This document shows, one piece after another, positions 25,208-37,747 of a stretch of 64,000 bases of DNA. The translations under genes and the position numbers were made by a program. The stretch comes from Rhopalosiphum padi (lineage: Eukaryota; Arthropoda; Insecta; Hemiptera; Aphididae): positions 7,130,001-7,194,000 of the forward strand of contig NC_083599.1 in NCBI RefSeq assembly GCF_020882245.1, read 5' to 3'. Below the pieces are notes generated by a model. The model did no database searches and was not told the DNA's origin. It saw only the letters and a list, made by a program, of their open reading frames with translations. Each line of letters starts with the position of its first letter. Position 1 is the first letter of the stretch.

Positions 25208-28200
25208 ATGGCAGTACAGCAGTTCACTCAATGCATGCTGAGACATGAATTAACAATTCTTCTACGTGGGAAAATATCAACATACTATGAAATAAATGTA
25301 CTACAACATGCTGATAATAAAATAAATGTTTTATGCAATGTACGTGGAATGGTTATTGAATGTAGTTGATACTAAATTAATAGTTGTGAAACAATTTAGA
25401 TTTGTTAGAAATGTGAATAAAAATTTGTAAACACCTTAAGCTCGTTATTTTCATTTTTAAAAATTGCCCGATCCATAATATAATTTTTATTGTTACTACA
25501 ATATATATAAAAAAGGTGACCGTTTTATCAAATTAATATTTTAAGTTATGTATAAAACACTCTTTTATTAAGTTTATGTATAGAACATTGACCAATTGAT
25601 TAAGTAATGATTGAATTCTACCATTATAAACAATCACATTTTTCATTTAAACCGATGATTTAAATACACTATAAAACAATCTTTTAACAAATAATACAAA
25701 TTCATGTCTATTTCATATTAAAAATGAGCAATTTTAAGTTATTGTACAATTGTATTCTTAAGAAACACTAATTTTACTTTCTAATTAAACAAACCATTTA
25801 ACTGATTTTTTCTATCTTTTATGGCTTATCAAAATTCTTATTTCTTATCACATGTCAAATGTATTTATATCATATCTATTTGCAGTTTTACAATCGTATT
25901 TTGGTGATTCGATTTCCAACTGTAAATTGTTTTCATAAATTTTGTAATAAGAACGTAGTTTGTCTGTTGGTTTTTGTTTAATTGATTCCATAACTGAATT
26001 ATTCAGTGTTGTCCAGGTACTAGTTGTTATATAAAGATTTTCATTCTCCTTATGGTGTGTAGTAATGAGATTTTGACATTTTATCCTTCAAGCAATAAAC
26101 ATATTTAATTGACTATATTTTTTCAGATGGCAGTACAGCAGATTACACAAGTCATACTGCGACATGAATTTGCATATCTAACACGTTGGAAATCATTAAC
26201 ATCCTACTTTGAAAACGAACTAGAACATGCTGATTATATAAAGGTTTTATGTAATGTAAGTGGAATGGTTATCGAATGTAACTGATAGTCAATCAATTGT
26301 AGTGTAATAAAAAGTAAGTTTCATTAAACCCTGACCTTTAGATTAAGAAAATGAGTCTAATTTGCCATTATTAACTTTCATATTTATCAATTAATCTGTT
26401 ACTTCATAAACACTATAAAACGTGGTTTTATATGATATTTTTAACTGGTTATAAAACACTTAATTCTCCAGTTATTTTCCAACTATTATATGCATTTAAC
26501 TGACTACATTTTTACAGATGGCAGTACAGCAGATTACACAAGTCATACTGCGACATGAATTTACATATCTAACACTTTGGAAAACATTAAAGTCCTACTT
26601 TGAAAACGAACTAGAACATGCTGATTTTATAAAGGTTTTATGTAATGTACGTGGAATGGTTATCGAATGTAACTTATAGTCAATCAATTGAAGTGTATTA
26701 AAAAGTAAGTGTCATTAAACACTGACCTTTAGATTAAGAAAATGAGTCTAATTTGCCATTATTAACTTTCATATTTATCAATTAATCTGTTACTTCATAA
26801 ACACTATAAAACGTGGTTTTATATGATATTTTTAACTGGTTATAAAACACTTAATTCTCCAGTTATTTTCCAACTATTATATGCATTTAACTGACTACAT
26901 TTTTTCAGATGGCAGTACAGCAGATTACACAAGTCATACTGCGACATGAATTTGCATATCTAACACGTTGGAAATCATTAACATCCTACTTAGAAAACGA
27001 ACTAGAACATGCTGATTTTATAAAGGTATTATGTAATGTACGTGGAATGGTTATCGAATGTAACTGATAGTCAATCAATTGTAGTGTATTAAAAAGTAAG
27101 TGTCATTAAACACTGACCTTTAGATTAAGAAAATGAGTCTAATTTGCCATTATTAACTTTCATATTTATCAATTAATCTGTTACTTCATAAACACTATAA
27201 AACGTGGTTTTATATGATATTTTTAACTGGTTATAAAACACTTAATTCTCCAGTTATTTTCCAACTATTATATGCATTTAACTGACTACATTTTTTCAGA
27301 TGGCAGTACAGCAGATTACACAAGTCATACTGCGACATGAATTTGCATATCTAACACGTTGGAAATCATTAACATCCTACTTTGAAAACGAACTAGAACA
27401 TGCTGATTATATAAAGGTTTTATGTAATGTACGTGGAATGGTTATCGAATGTAACTGATAGTCAATCAATTGTAGTGTATTAAAAAGTAAGTGTCATTAA
27501 ACACTGACCTTTAGATTAAGAAAATGAGTCTAATTTGCCATTATTAACTTTCATATTTATCATTTAATCTGTTACTTCATAAACACTATAAAACGTGGTT
27601 TTATATGATATTTTTAACTGGTTATAAAACACTTAATTCTCCAGTTATTTTCCAACTATTATATGCATTTAACTGACTACATTTTTTCAGATGGAGTACA
27701 GCAGATTACACAAGTCATACTGCGACATGAATTTGCATATCTAACACGTTGGAAATCATTAACATCCTACTTTGAAAACGAACTAGAACATGCTGATTTT
27801 ATAAAGGTTTTATGTAATGTACGTGGAATGGTTATCGAATGTAACTGATAGTCAATCAATTGTAGTGTATTAAAAAGTAAGTGTCATTAAACACTGACCT
27901 TTAGATTAAGAAAATGAGTCTAATTTGCCATTATTAACTTTCATATTTATCAATTAATCTGTTACTTCATAAACACTATAAAACGTGGTTTTATATGATA
28001 TTTTTAACTGGTTATAAAACACTTAATTCTCCAGTTATTTTCCAACTATTATATGCATTTAACTGACTACATTTTTTCAGATGGCAGTACAGCAGATTAC
28101 ACAAGTCATACTGCGACATGAATTTGCATATCTAACACGTTGGAAATCATTAACATCCTACTTTGAAAACGAACTAGAACATGCTGATTATATAAAGGTT

Positions 28201-28497
28201 TTATGTAATGTACGTGGAATGGTTATCGAATGTAACTGATAGTCAATCAATTGTAGTGTATTAAAAAGTAAGTGTCATTAAACACTGACCTTTAGATTAA
28301 GAAAATGAGTCTAATTTGCCATTATTAACTTTCATATTTATCATTTAATCTGTTACTTCATAAACACTATAAAACGTGGTTTTATATGATAAATTTGACG
28401 CATATTACAAATTAATTTTTTTAACTGTTTATAAAACACTGCATTGTCCAGTTATTTTCCAACTATTATATGCATATAACTGACAAAATGTTTTCAG
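25208..28497 (+). repeat. Higher-order unit 12: B + spacer + 6 A, first frame-shifted A
   Basis: Module starts are B 25208, A 26127, 26518, 26909, 27300, 27691 and 28081; length 3,290 bp. A27691 is the leftmost copy of the 1-bp deletion (ATGGAG for ATGGCAG). It joins the frame to an ATG 28 bp upstream and gives a 61-residue frame at 27663-27848. Its first three A modules recur in unit 13 at an offset of 3,290 bp. Confidence 0.93.
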
Positions 28498-30614
28498 ATG
28501 GCAGTACAGCAGTTCACTCAATGCATGCTGAGACATGAATTAACAATTCTTCTACGTGGGAAAATATCAACATACTATGAAATAAATGTACTACAACATG
28601 CTGATAATAAAATAAATGTTTTATGCAATGTACGTGGAATGGTTATTGAATGTAGTTGATACTAAATTAATAGTTGTGAAACAATTTAGATTTGTTAGAA
28701 ATGTGAATAAAAATTTGTAAACACCTTAAGCTCGTTATTTTCATTTTTAAAAATTGCCCGATCCATAATATAATTTTTATTGTTACTACAATATATATAA
28801 AAAAGGTGACCGTTTTATCAAATTAATATTTTAAGTTATGTATAAAACACTCTTTTATTAAGTTTATGTATAGAACATTGACCAATTGATTAAGTAATGA
28901 TTGAATTCTACCATTATAAACAATCACATTTTTCATTTAAACCGATGATTTAAATACACTATAAAACAATCTTTTAACAAATAATACAAATTCATGTCTA
29001 TTTCATATTAAAAATGAGCAATTTTAAGTTATTGTACAATTGTATTCTTAAGAAACACTAATTTTACTTTCTAATTAAACAAACCATTTAACTGATTTTT
29101 TCTATCTTTTATGGCTTATCAAAATTCTTATTTCTTATCACATGTCAAATGTATTTATATCATATCTATTTGCAGTTTTACAATCGTATTTTGGTGATTC
29201 GATTTCCAACTGTAAATTGTTTTCATAAATTTTGTAATAAGAACGTAGTTTGTCTGTTGGTTTTTGTTTAATTGATTCCATAACTGAATTATTCAGTGTT
29301 GTCCAGGTACTAGTTGTTATATAAAGATTTTCATTCTCCTTATGGTGTGTAGTAATGAGATTTTGACATTTTATCCTTCAAGCAATAAACATATTTAATT
29401 GACTATATTTTTTCAGATGGCAGTACAGCAGATTACACAAGTCATACTGCGACATGAATTTGCATATCTAACACGTTGGAAATCATTAACATCCTACTTT
29501 GAAAACGAACTAGAACATGCTGATTATATAAAGGTTTTATGTAATGTAAGTGGAATGGTTATCGAATGTAACTGATAGTCAATCAATTGTAGTGTAATAA
29601 AAAGTAAGTTTCATTAAACCCTGACCTTTAGATTAAGAAAATGAGTCTAATTTGCCATTATTAACTTTCATATTTATCAATTAATCTGTTACTTCATAAA
29701 CACTATAAAACGTGGTTTTATATGATATTTTTAACTGGTTATAAAACACTTAATTCTCCAGTTATTTTCCAACTATTATATGCATTTAACTGACTACATT
29801 TTTACAGATGGCAGTACAGCAGATTACACAAGTCATACTGCGACATGAATTTACATATCTAACACTTTGGAAAACATTAAAGTCCTACTTTGAAAACGAA
29901 CTAGAACATGCTGATTTTATAAAGGTTTTATGTAATGTACGTGGAATGGTTATCGAATGTAACTTATAGTCAATCAATTGAAGTGTATTAAAAAGTAAGT
30001 GTCATTAAACACTGACCTTTAGATTAAGAAAATGAGTCTAATTTGCCATTATTAACTTTCATATTTATCAATTAATCTGTTACTTCATAAACACTATAAA
30101 ACGTGGTTTTATATGATATTTTTAACTGGTTATAAAACACTTAATTCTCCAGTTATTTTCCAACTATTATATGCATTTAACTGACTACATTTTTTCAGAT
30201 GGCAGTACAGCAGATTACACAAGTCATACTGCGACATGAATTTGCATATCTAACACGTTGGAAATCATTAACATCCTACTTTGAAAACGAACTAGAACAT
30301 GCTGATTTTATAAAGGTATTATGTAATGTACGTGGAATGGTTATCGAATGTAACTGATAGTCAATCAATTGTAGTGTATTAAAAAGTAAGTGTCATTAAA
30401 CACTGACCTTTAGATTAAGAAAATGAGTCTAATTTGCCATTATTAACTTTCATATTTATCAATTAATCTGTTACTTCATAAACACTATAAAACGTGGTTT
30501 TATATGATAAATTTGACGCATATTACAAATTAATTTTTTAACTGTTTATAAAACACTGCATTGTCCAGTTATTTTCCAACTATTATATGCATATAACTGA
30601 CAAAATGTTTTCAG
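28498..30614 (+). repeat. Higher-order unit 13: B + spacer + 3 A
   Basis: Module starts are B 28498, A 29417, 29808 and 30199; length 2,117 bp. A29417 and A29808 are the last internal-GTAAGT and ACAG-acceptor modules in the window. The linker before B30615 lacks one T (AATTTTTTAACT), so that step is 416 bp. Confidence 0.93.
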
Positions 30615-33122
30615 ATGGCAGTACAGCAGTTCACTCAATGCATGCTGAGACATGAATTAACAATTCTTCTACGTGGGAAAATATCAACATACTATGAAAT
30701 AAATGTACTACAACATGCTGATAATAAAATAAATGTTTTATGCAATGTACGTGGAATGGTTATTGAATGTAGTTGATACTAAATTAATAGTTGTGAAACA
30801 ATTTAGATTTGTTAGAAATGTGAATAAAAATTTGTAAACACCTTAAGCTCGTTATTTTCATTTTTAAAAATTGCCCGATCCATAATATAATTTTTATTGT
30901 TACTACAATATATATAAAAAAGGTGACCGTTTTATCAAATTAATATTTTAAGTTATGTATAAAACACTCTTTTATTAAGTTTATGTTTAGAACATTGACC
31001 AATTGATTAAGTAATGATTGAATTCTACCATTATAAACAATCACATTTTTCATTTAAACCGATGATTTAAATACACTATAAAACAATCTTTTAACGAATA
31101 ATACAAATTCATGTCTATTTCATATTAAAAATGAGCAATTTTAAGTTATTGTACAATTGTATTCTTAAGAAACACTAATTTTACTTTCTAATTAAACAAA
31201 CCATTTAACTGATTTTTTCTATCTTTTATGGCTTATCAAAATTCTTATTTCTTATCACATGTCAAATGTATTTATATCATATCTATTTGCAGTTTTACAA
31301 TCGTATTTTGGTGATTCGATTTCCAACTGTAAATTGTTTTCATAAATTTTGTAATAAGAACGTAGTTTGTCTGTTGGTTTTTGTTTAATTGATTCCATAA
31401 CTGAATTATTCAGTGTTGTCCAGGTACTAGTTGTTATATAAAGATTTTCATTCTCCTTATGGTGTGTAGTAATGAGATTTTGACATTTTATCCTTCAAGC
31501 AATAAACATATTTAATTGACTATATTTTTTCAGATGGCAGTACAGCAGATTACACAAGTCATACTGCGACATGAATTTACATATCTAACACTTTGGAAAA
31601 CATTAAAGTCCTACGTTGAAAACGAACTAGAACATGCTGATTATATAAAGGTTTTATGTAAAGTACATGGAATGGTTATCGAATGTAACTGATAGTCAAT
31701 CAATTGTAGTGTATTAAAAAGTAAGTGTCATTAAACACTGACCTTTAGATTAAGAAAATGAGTCTAATTTGCCATTATTAACTTTCATATTTATCAATTA
31801 ATCTGTTACTTCATAAACACTATAAAACGTGGTTTTATATGATATTTTTAACTGGTTAAAAAACACTTAATTCTCCAGTTATTTTCCAACTATTATATGC
31901 ATTTAACTGACTACATTTTTTCAGATGGCAGTACAGCAGATTACACAAGTCATACTGCGACATGAATTTGCATATCTAACACGTTGGAAATCATTAACAT
32001 CCTACTTTGAAAACGAACTAGAACATGCTGATTTTATAAAGGTATTATGTAATGTACGTGGAATGGTTATCGAATGTAACTGATAGTCAATCAATTGTAG
32101 TGTATTAAAAAGTAAGTGTCATTAAACACTGACCTTTAGATTAAGAAAATGAGTCTAATTTGCCATTATTAACTTTCATATTTATCAATTAATCTGTTAC
32201 TTCATAAACACTATAAAACGTGGTTTTATATGATATTTTTAACTGGTTAAAAAACACTTAATTCTCCAGTTATTTTCCAACTATTATATGCATTTAACTG
32301 ACTACATTTTTTCAGATGGCAGTACAGCAGATTACACAAGTCATACTGCGACATGAATTTGCATATCTAACACGTTGGAAATCATTAACATCCTACTTTG
32401 AAAACGAACTAGAACATGCTGATTTTATAAAGGTATTATGTAATGTACGTGGAATGGTTATCGAATGTAACTGATAGTCAATCAATTGTAGTGTATTAAA
32501 AAGTAAGTGTCATTAAACACTGACCTTTAGATTAAGAAAATGAGTCTAATTTGCCATTATTAACTTTCATATTTATCAATTAATCTGTTACTTCTTAAAC
32601 ACTATAAAACGTGGTTTTATATGATATTTTTAACTGGTTATAAAACACTTAATTCTCCAGTTATTTTCCAACTATTATATGCATTTAACTGACTACATTT
32701 TTTCAGATGGAGTACAGCAGATTACACAACTCATACTGCGACATGAATTTGCATATCTAACACGTTGGAAATCATTAACATCCTACTTTGAAAACGAACT
32801 AGAACATGCTGATTATATAAAGGTTTTATGTAATGTACGTGTAATGGTTATCGAATGTAACTGATAGTCAATCAATTGTAGTGTATTAAAAAGTAAGTGT
32901 TATTAAACACTGACCTTTAGATTGAGAAAATGAGTCTAATTTGCCATTATTAACTTTCATATTTATCAATTAATCTGTTACTTCATAAACACTATAAAAC
33001 GTGGTTTTATATGATAAATTTGACGCATATTACAAATTAATTTTTTTAACTGTTTATAAAACACTGCATTGTCCAGTTATTTTCCAACTATTATTTGCAT
33101 ATAACTGACAAAATGTTTTCAG
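30615..33122 (+). repeat. Higher-order unit 14: B + spacer + 4 A
   Basis: Module starts are B 30615, A 31534, 31925, 32316 and 32707; length 2,508 bp. Here the GGTTAAAAAACAC linker variant and the TTCTTAAACAC variant appear for the first time. A32707 has the 1-bp deletion (61-residue frame at 32679-32864, with Val to Leu and Gly to Val changes). Confidence 0.93.
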
Positions 33123-35630
33123 ATGGCAGTACAGCAGTTCACCCAATGCATGCTGAGACATGAATTAACAATTCTTCTACGTGGGAAAATATCAACATAC
33201 TATGAAATAAATGTACTACAACATGCTGATAATAAAATAAATGTTTTATGCAATGTACGTGGAATGGTTATTGAATGTAGTTGATACTAAATTAATAGTT
33301 GTGAAACAATTTAGATTTGTTAGAAATGTGAATAAAAATTTGTAAACACCTTAAGCTCGTTATTTTCATTTTTAAAAATTGCCCGATCCATAATATAATT
33401 TTTATTGTTACTACAATATATATAAAAAAGGTGACCGTTTTATCAAATTAATATTTTAAGTTATGTATAAAACACTCTTTTATTAAGTTTATGTTTAGAA
33501 CATTGACCAATTGATTAAGTAATGATTGAATTCTACCATTATAAACAATCACATTTTTCATTTAAACCGATGATTTAAATACACTATAAAACAATCTTTT
33601 AACGAATAATACAAATTCATGTCTATTTCATATTAAAAATGAGCAATTTTAAGTTATTGTACAATTGTATTCTTAAGAAACACTAATTTTACTTTCTAAT
33701 TAAACAAACCATTTAACTGATTTTTTCTATCTTTTATGGCTTATCAAAATTCTTATTTCTTATCACATGTCAAATGTATTTATATCATATCTATTTGCAG
33801 TTTTACAATCGTATTTTGGTGATTCGATTTCCAACTGTAAATTGTTTTCATAAATTTTGTAATAAGAACGTAGTTTGTCTGTTGGTTTTTGTTTAATTGA
33901 TTCCATAACTGAATTATTCAGTGTTGTCCAGGTACTAGTTGTTATATAAAGATTTTCATTCTCCTTATGGTGTGTAGTAATGAGATTTTGACATTTTATC
34001 CTTCAAGCAATAAACATATTTAATTGACTATATTTTTTCAGATGGCAGTACAGCAGATTACACAAGTCATACTGCGTCATGAATTTACATATCTAACACT
34101 TTGGAAAACATTAAAGTCCTACGTTGAAAACGAACTAGAACATGCTGATTATATAAAGGTTTTATGTAAAGTACATGGAATGGTTATCGAATGTAACTGA
34201 TAGTCAATCAATTGTAGTGTATTAAAAAGTAAGTGTCATTAAACACTGACCTTTAGATTAAGAAAATGAGTCTAATTTGCCATTATTAACTTTCATATTT
34301 ATCAATTAATCTGTTACTTCATAAACACTATAAAACGTGGTTTTATATGATATTTTTAACTGGTTAAAAAACACTTAATTCTCCAGTTATTTTCCAACTA
34401 TTATATGCATTTAACTGACTACATTTTTTCAGATGGCAGTACAGCAGATTACACAAGTCATACTGCGACATGAATTTGCATATCTAACACGTTGGAAATC
34501 ATTAACATCCTACTTTGAAAACGAACTAGAACATGGTGATTTTATAAAGGTATTATGTAATGTACGTGGAATGGTTATCGAATGTAACTGATAGTCAATC
34601 AATTGTAGTGTATTAAAAAGTAAGTGTCATTAAACACTGACCTTTAGATTAAGAAAATGAGTCTAATTTGCCATTATTAACTTTCATATTTATCAATTAA
34701 TCTGTTACTTCTTAAACACTATAAAACGTGGTTTTATATGATATTTTTAACTGGTTATAAAACACTTAATTCTCCAGTTATTTTCCAACTATTATATGCA
34801 TTTAACTGACTACATTTTTTCAGATGGAGTACAGCAGATTACACAAGTCATACTGCGACATGAATTTGCATATCTAACACGTTGGAAATCATTAACATCC
34901 TACTTTGAAAACGAACTAGAACATGCTGATTTTATAAAGGTTTTATGTAATGTACGTGGAATGGTTATCGAATGTAACTGATAGTCAATCAATTGTAGTG
35001 TATTAAAAAGTAAGTGTCATTAAACACTGACCTTTAGATTAAGAAAATGAGTCTAATTTGCCATTATTAACTTTCATATTTATCAATTAATCTGTTACTT
35101 CATAAACACTATAAAACGTGGTTTTATATGATATTTTTAACTGGTTATAAAACACTTAATTCTCCAGTTATTTTCCAACTATTATATGCATTTAACTGAC
35201 TACATTTTTTCAGATGGCAGTACAGCAGATTACACAAGTCATACTGCGACATGAATTTGCATATCTAACACGTTGGAAATCATTAACATCCTACTTTGAA
35301 AACGAACTAGAACATGCTGATTATATAAAGGTTTTATGTAATGTACGTGGAATGGTTATCGAATGTAACTGATAGTCAATCAATTGTAGTGTATTAAAAA
35401 GTAAGTGTCATTAAACACTGACCTTTAGATTAAGAAAATGAGTCTAATTTGCCATTATTAACTTTCATATTTATCATTTAATCTGTTACTTCATAAACAC
35501 TATAAAACGTGGTTTTATATGATAAATTTGACGCATATTACAAATTAATTTTTTTAACTGTTTATAAAACACTGCATTGTCCAGTTATTTTCCAACTATT
35601 ATATGCATATAACTGACAAAATGTTTTCAG
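33123..35630 (+). repeat. Higher-order unit 15: B + spacer + 4 A
   Basis: Module starts are B 33123, A 34042, 34433, 34824 and 35214; length 2,508 bp. A34042 is the first copy with CGTCAT (silent in Arg12), a marker of most first-A modules to the right. A34433 has ACATGGTGAT (Ala36 to Gly). A34824 has the 1-bp deletion (frame 34796-34981). Confidence 0.93.
34796..34981 (+). CDS. Frame-fused A variant, 61 residues (representative)
   Basis: One base is missing in the start region (ATGGAG for ATGGCAG). This joins the A frame to an ATG 28 bp upstream, read through the branch-point and pyrimidine tract as MHLTDYIFSDGVQQ and then the usual ITQVILRHEF to VIECN. The same frame is found at 27663, 32679, 36913, 39030, 40202, 44046, 44827, 50628, 54472, 56589 and 61215 (starts), plus longer forms at 47277 and 49787. 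If the acceptor were used, the exon ATG would be out of frame, so in these copies either the exon is not used for translation or the unspliced form is read. Most likely a drifting deletion spread by homogenisation. Confidence 0.3.
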   Translation: MHLTDYIFSDGVQQITQVILRHEFAYLTRWKSLTSYFENELEHADFIKVLCNVRGMVIECN

Positions 35631-37747
35631 ATGGCAGTACAGCAGTTCACTCAATGCATGCTGAGACATGAATTAACAATTCTTCTACGTGGGAAAATAT
35701 CAACATACTATGAAATAAATGTACTACAACATGCTGATAATAAAATAAATGTTTTATGCAATGTACGTGGAATGGTTATTGAATGTAGTTGATACTAAAT
35801 TAATAGTTGTGAAACAATTTAGATTTGTTAGAAATGTGAATAAAAATTTGTAAACACCTTAAGCTCGTTATTTTCATTTTTAAAAATTGCCCGATCCATA
35901 ATATAATTTTTATTGTTACTACAATATATATAAAAAAGGTGACCGTTTTATCAAATTAATATTTTAAGTTATGTATAAAACACTCTTTTATTAAGTTTAT
36001 GTATAGAACATTGACCAATTGATTAAGTAATGATTGAATTCTACCATTATAAACAATCACATTTTTCATTTAAACCGATGATTTAAATACACTATAAAAC
36101 AATCTTTTAACGAATAATACAAATTCATGTCTATTTCATATTAAAAATGAGCAATTTTAAGTTATTGTACAATTGTATTCTTAAAAAACACTAATTTTAC
36201 TTTCTAATTAAACAAACCATTTAACTGATTTTTTCTATCTTTTATGGCTTATCAAAATTCTTATTTCTTATCACATGTCAAATGTATTTATATCATATCT
36301 ATTTGCAGTTTTACAATCGTATTTTGGTGATTCGATTTCCAACTGTAAATTGTTTTCATAAATTTTGTAATAAGAACGTAGTTTGTCTGTTGGTTTTTGT
36401 TTAATTGATTCCATAACTGAATTATTCAGTGTTGTCCAGGTACTAGTTGTTATATAAAGATTTTCATTCTCCTTATGGTGTGTAGTAATGAGATTTTGAC
36501 ATTTTATCCTTCAAGCAATAAACATATTTAATTGACTATATTTTTTCAGATGGCAGTACAGCAGATTACACAAGTCATACTGCGTCATGAATTTACATAT
36601 CTAACACTTTGGAAAACATTAAAGTCCTACTTTGAAAACGAACTAGAACATGCTGATTATATAAAGGTTTTATGTAAAGTACATGGAATGGTTATCGAAT
36701 GTAACTGATAGTCAATCAATTGTAGTGTATTAAAAAGTAAGTGTCATTAAACACTGACCTTTAGATTAAGAAAATGAGTCTAATTTGCCATTATTAACTT
36801 TCATATTTATCAATTAATCTGTTACTTCTTAAACACTATAAAACGTGGTTTTATATGATATTTTTAACTGGTTATAAAACACTTAATTCTCCAGTTATTT
36901 TCCAACTATTATATGCATTTAACTGACTACATTTTTTCAGATGGAGTACAGCAGATTACACAAGTCATACTGCGACATGAATTTGCATATCTAACACGTT
37001 GGAAATCATTAACATCCTACTTTGAAAACGAACTAGAACATGCTGATTTTATAAAGGTTTTATGTAATGTACGTGGAATGGTTATCGAATGTAACTGATA
37101 GTCAATCAATTGTAGTGTATTAAAAAGTAAGTGTCATTAAACACTGACCTTTAGATTAAGAAAATGAGTCTAATTTGCCATTATTAACTTTCATATTTAT
37201 CAATTAATCTGTTACTTCATAAACACTATAAAACGTGGTTTTATATGATATTTTTAACTGGTTATAAAACACTTAATTCTCCAGTTATTTTCCAACTATT
37301 ATATGCATTTAACTGACTACATTTTTTCAGATGGCAGTACAGCAGATTACACAAGTCATACTGCGACATGAATTTGCATATCTAACACGTTGGAAATCAT
37401 TAACATCCTACTTTGAAAACGAACTAGAACATGCTGATTATATAAAGGTTTTATGTAATGTACGTGGAATGGTTATCGAATGTAACTGATAGTCAATCAA
37501 TTGTAGTGTATTAAAAAGTAAGTGTCATTAAACACTGACCTTTAGATTAAGAAAATGAGTCTAATTTGCCATTATTAACTTTCATATTTATCATTTAATC
37601 TGTTACTTCATAAACACTATAAAACGTGGTTTTATATGATAAATTTGACGCATATTACAAATTAATTTTTTTAACTGTTTATAAAACACTGCATTGTCCA
37701 GTTATTTTCCAACTATTATATGCATATAACTGACAAAATGTTTTCAG
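35631..37747 (+). repeat. Higher-order unit 16: B + spacer + 3 A
   Basis: Module starts are B 35631, A 36550, 36941 and 37331; length 2,117 bp. The spacer has CTTAAAAAACAC for CTTAAGAAACAC, a right-half marker. A36941 has the 1-bp deletion (frame 36913-37098). Confidence 0.93.
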
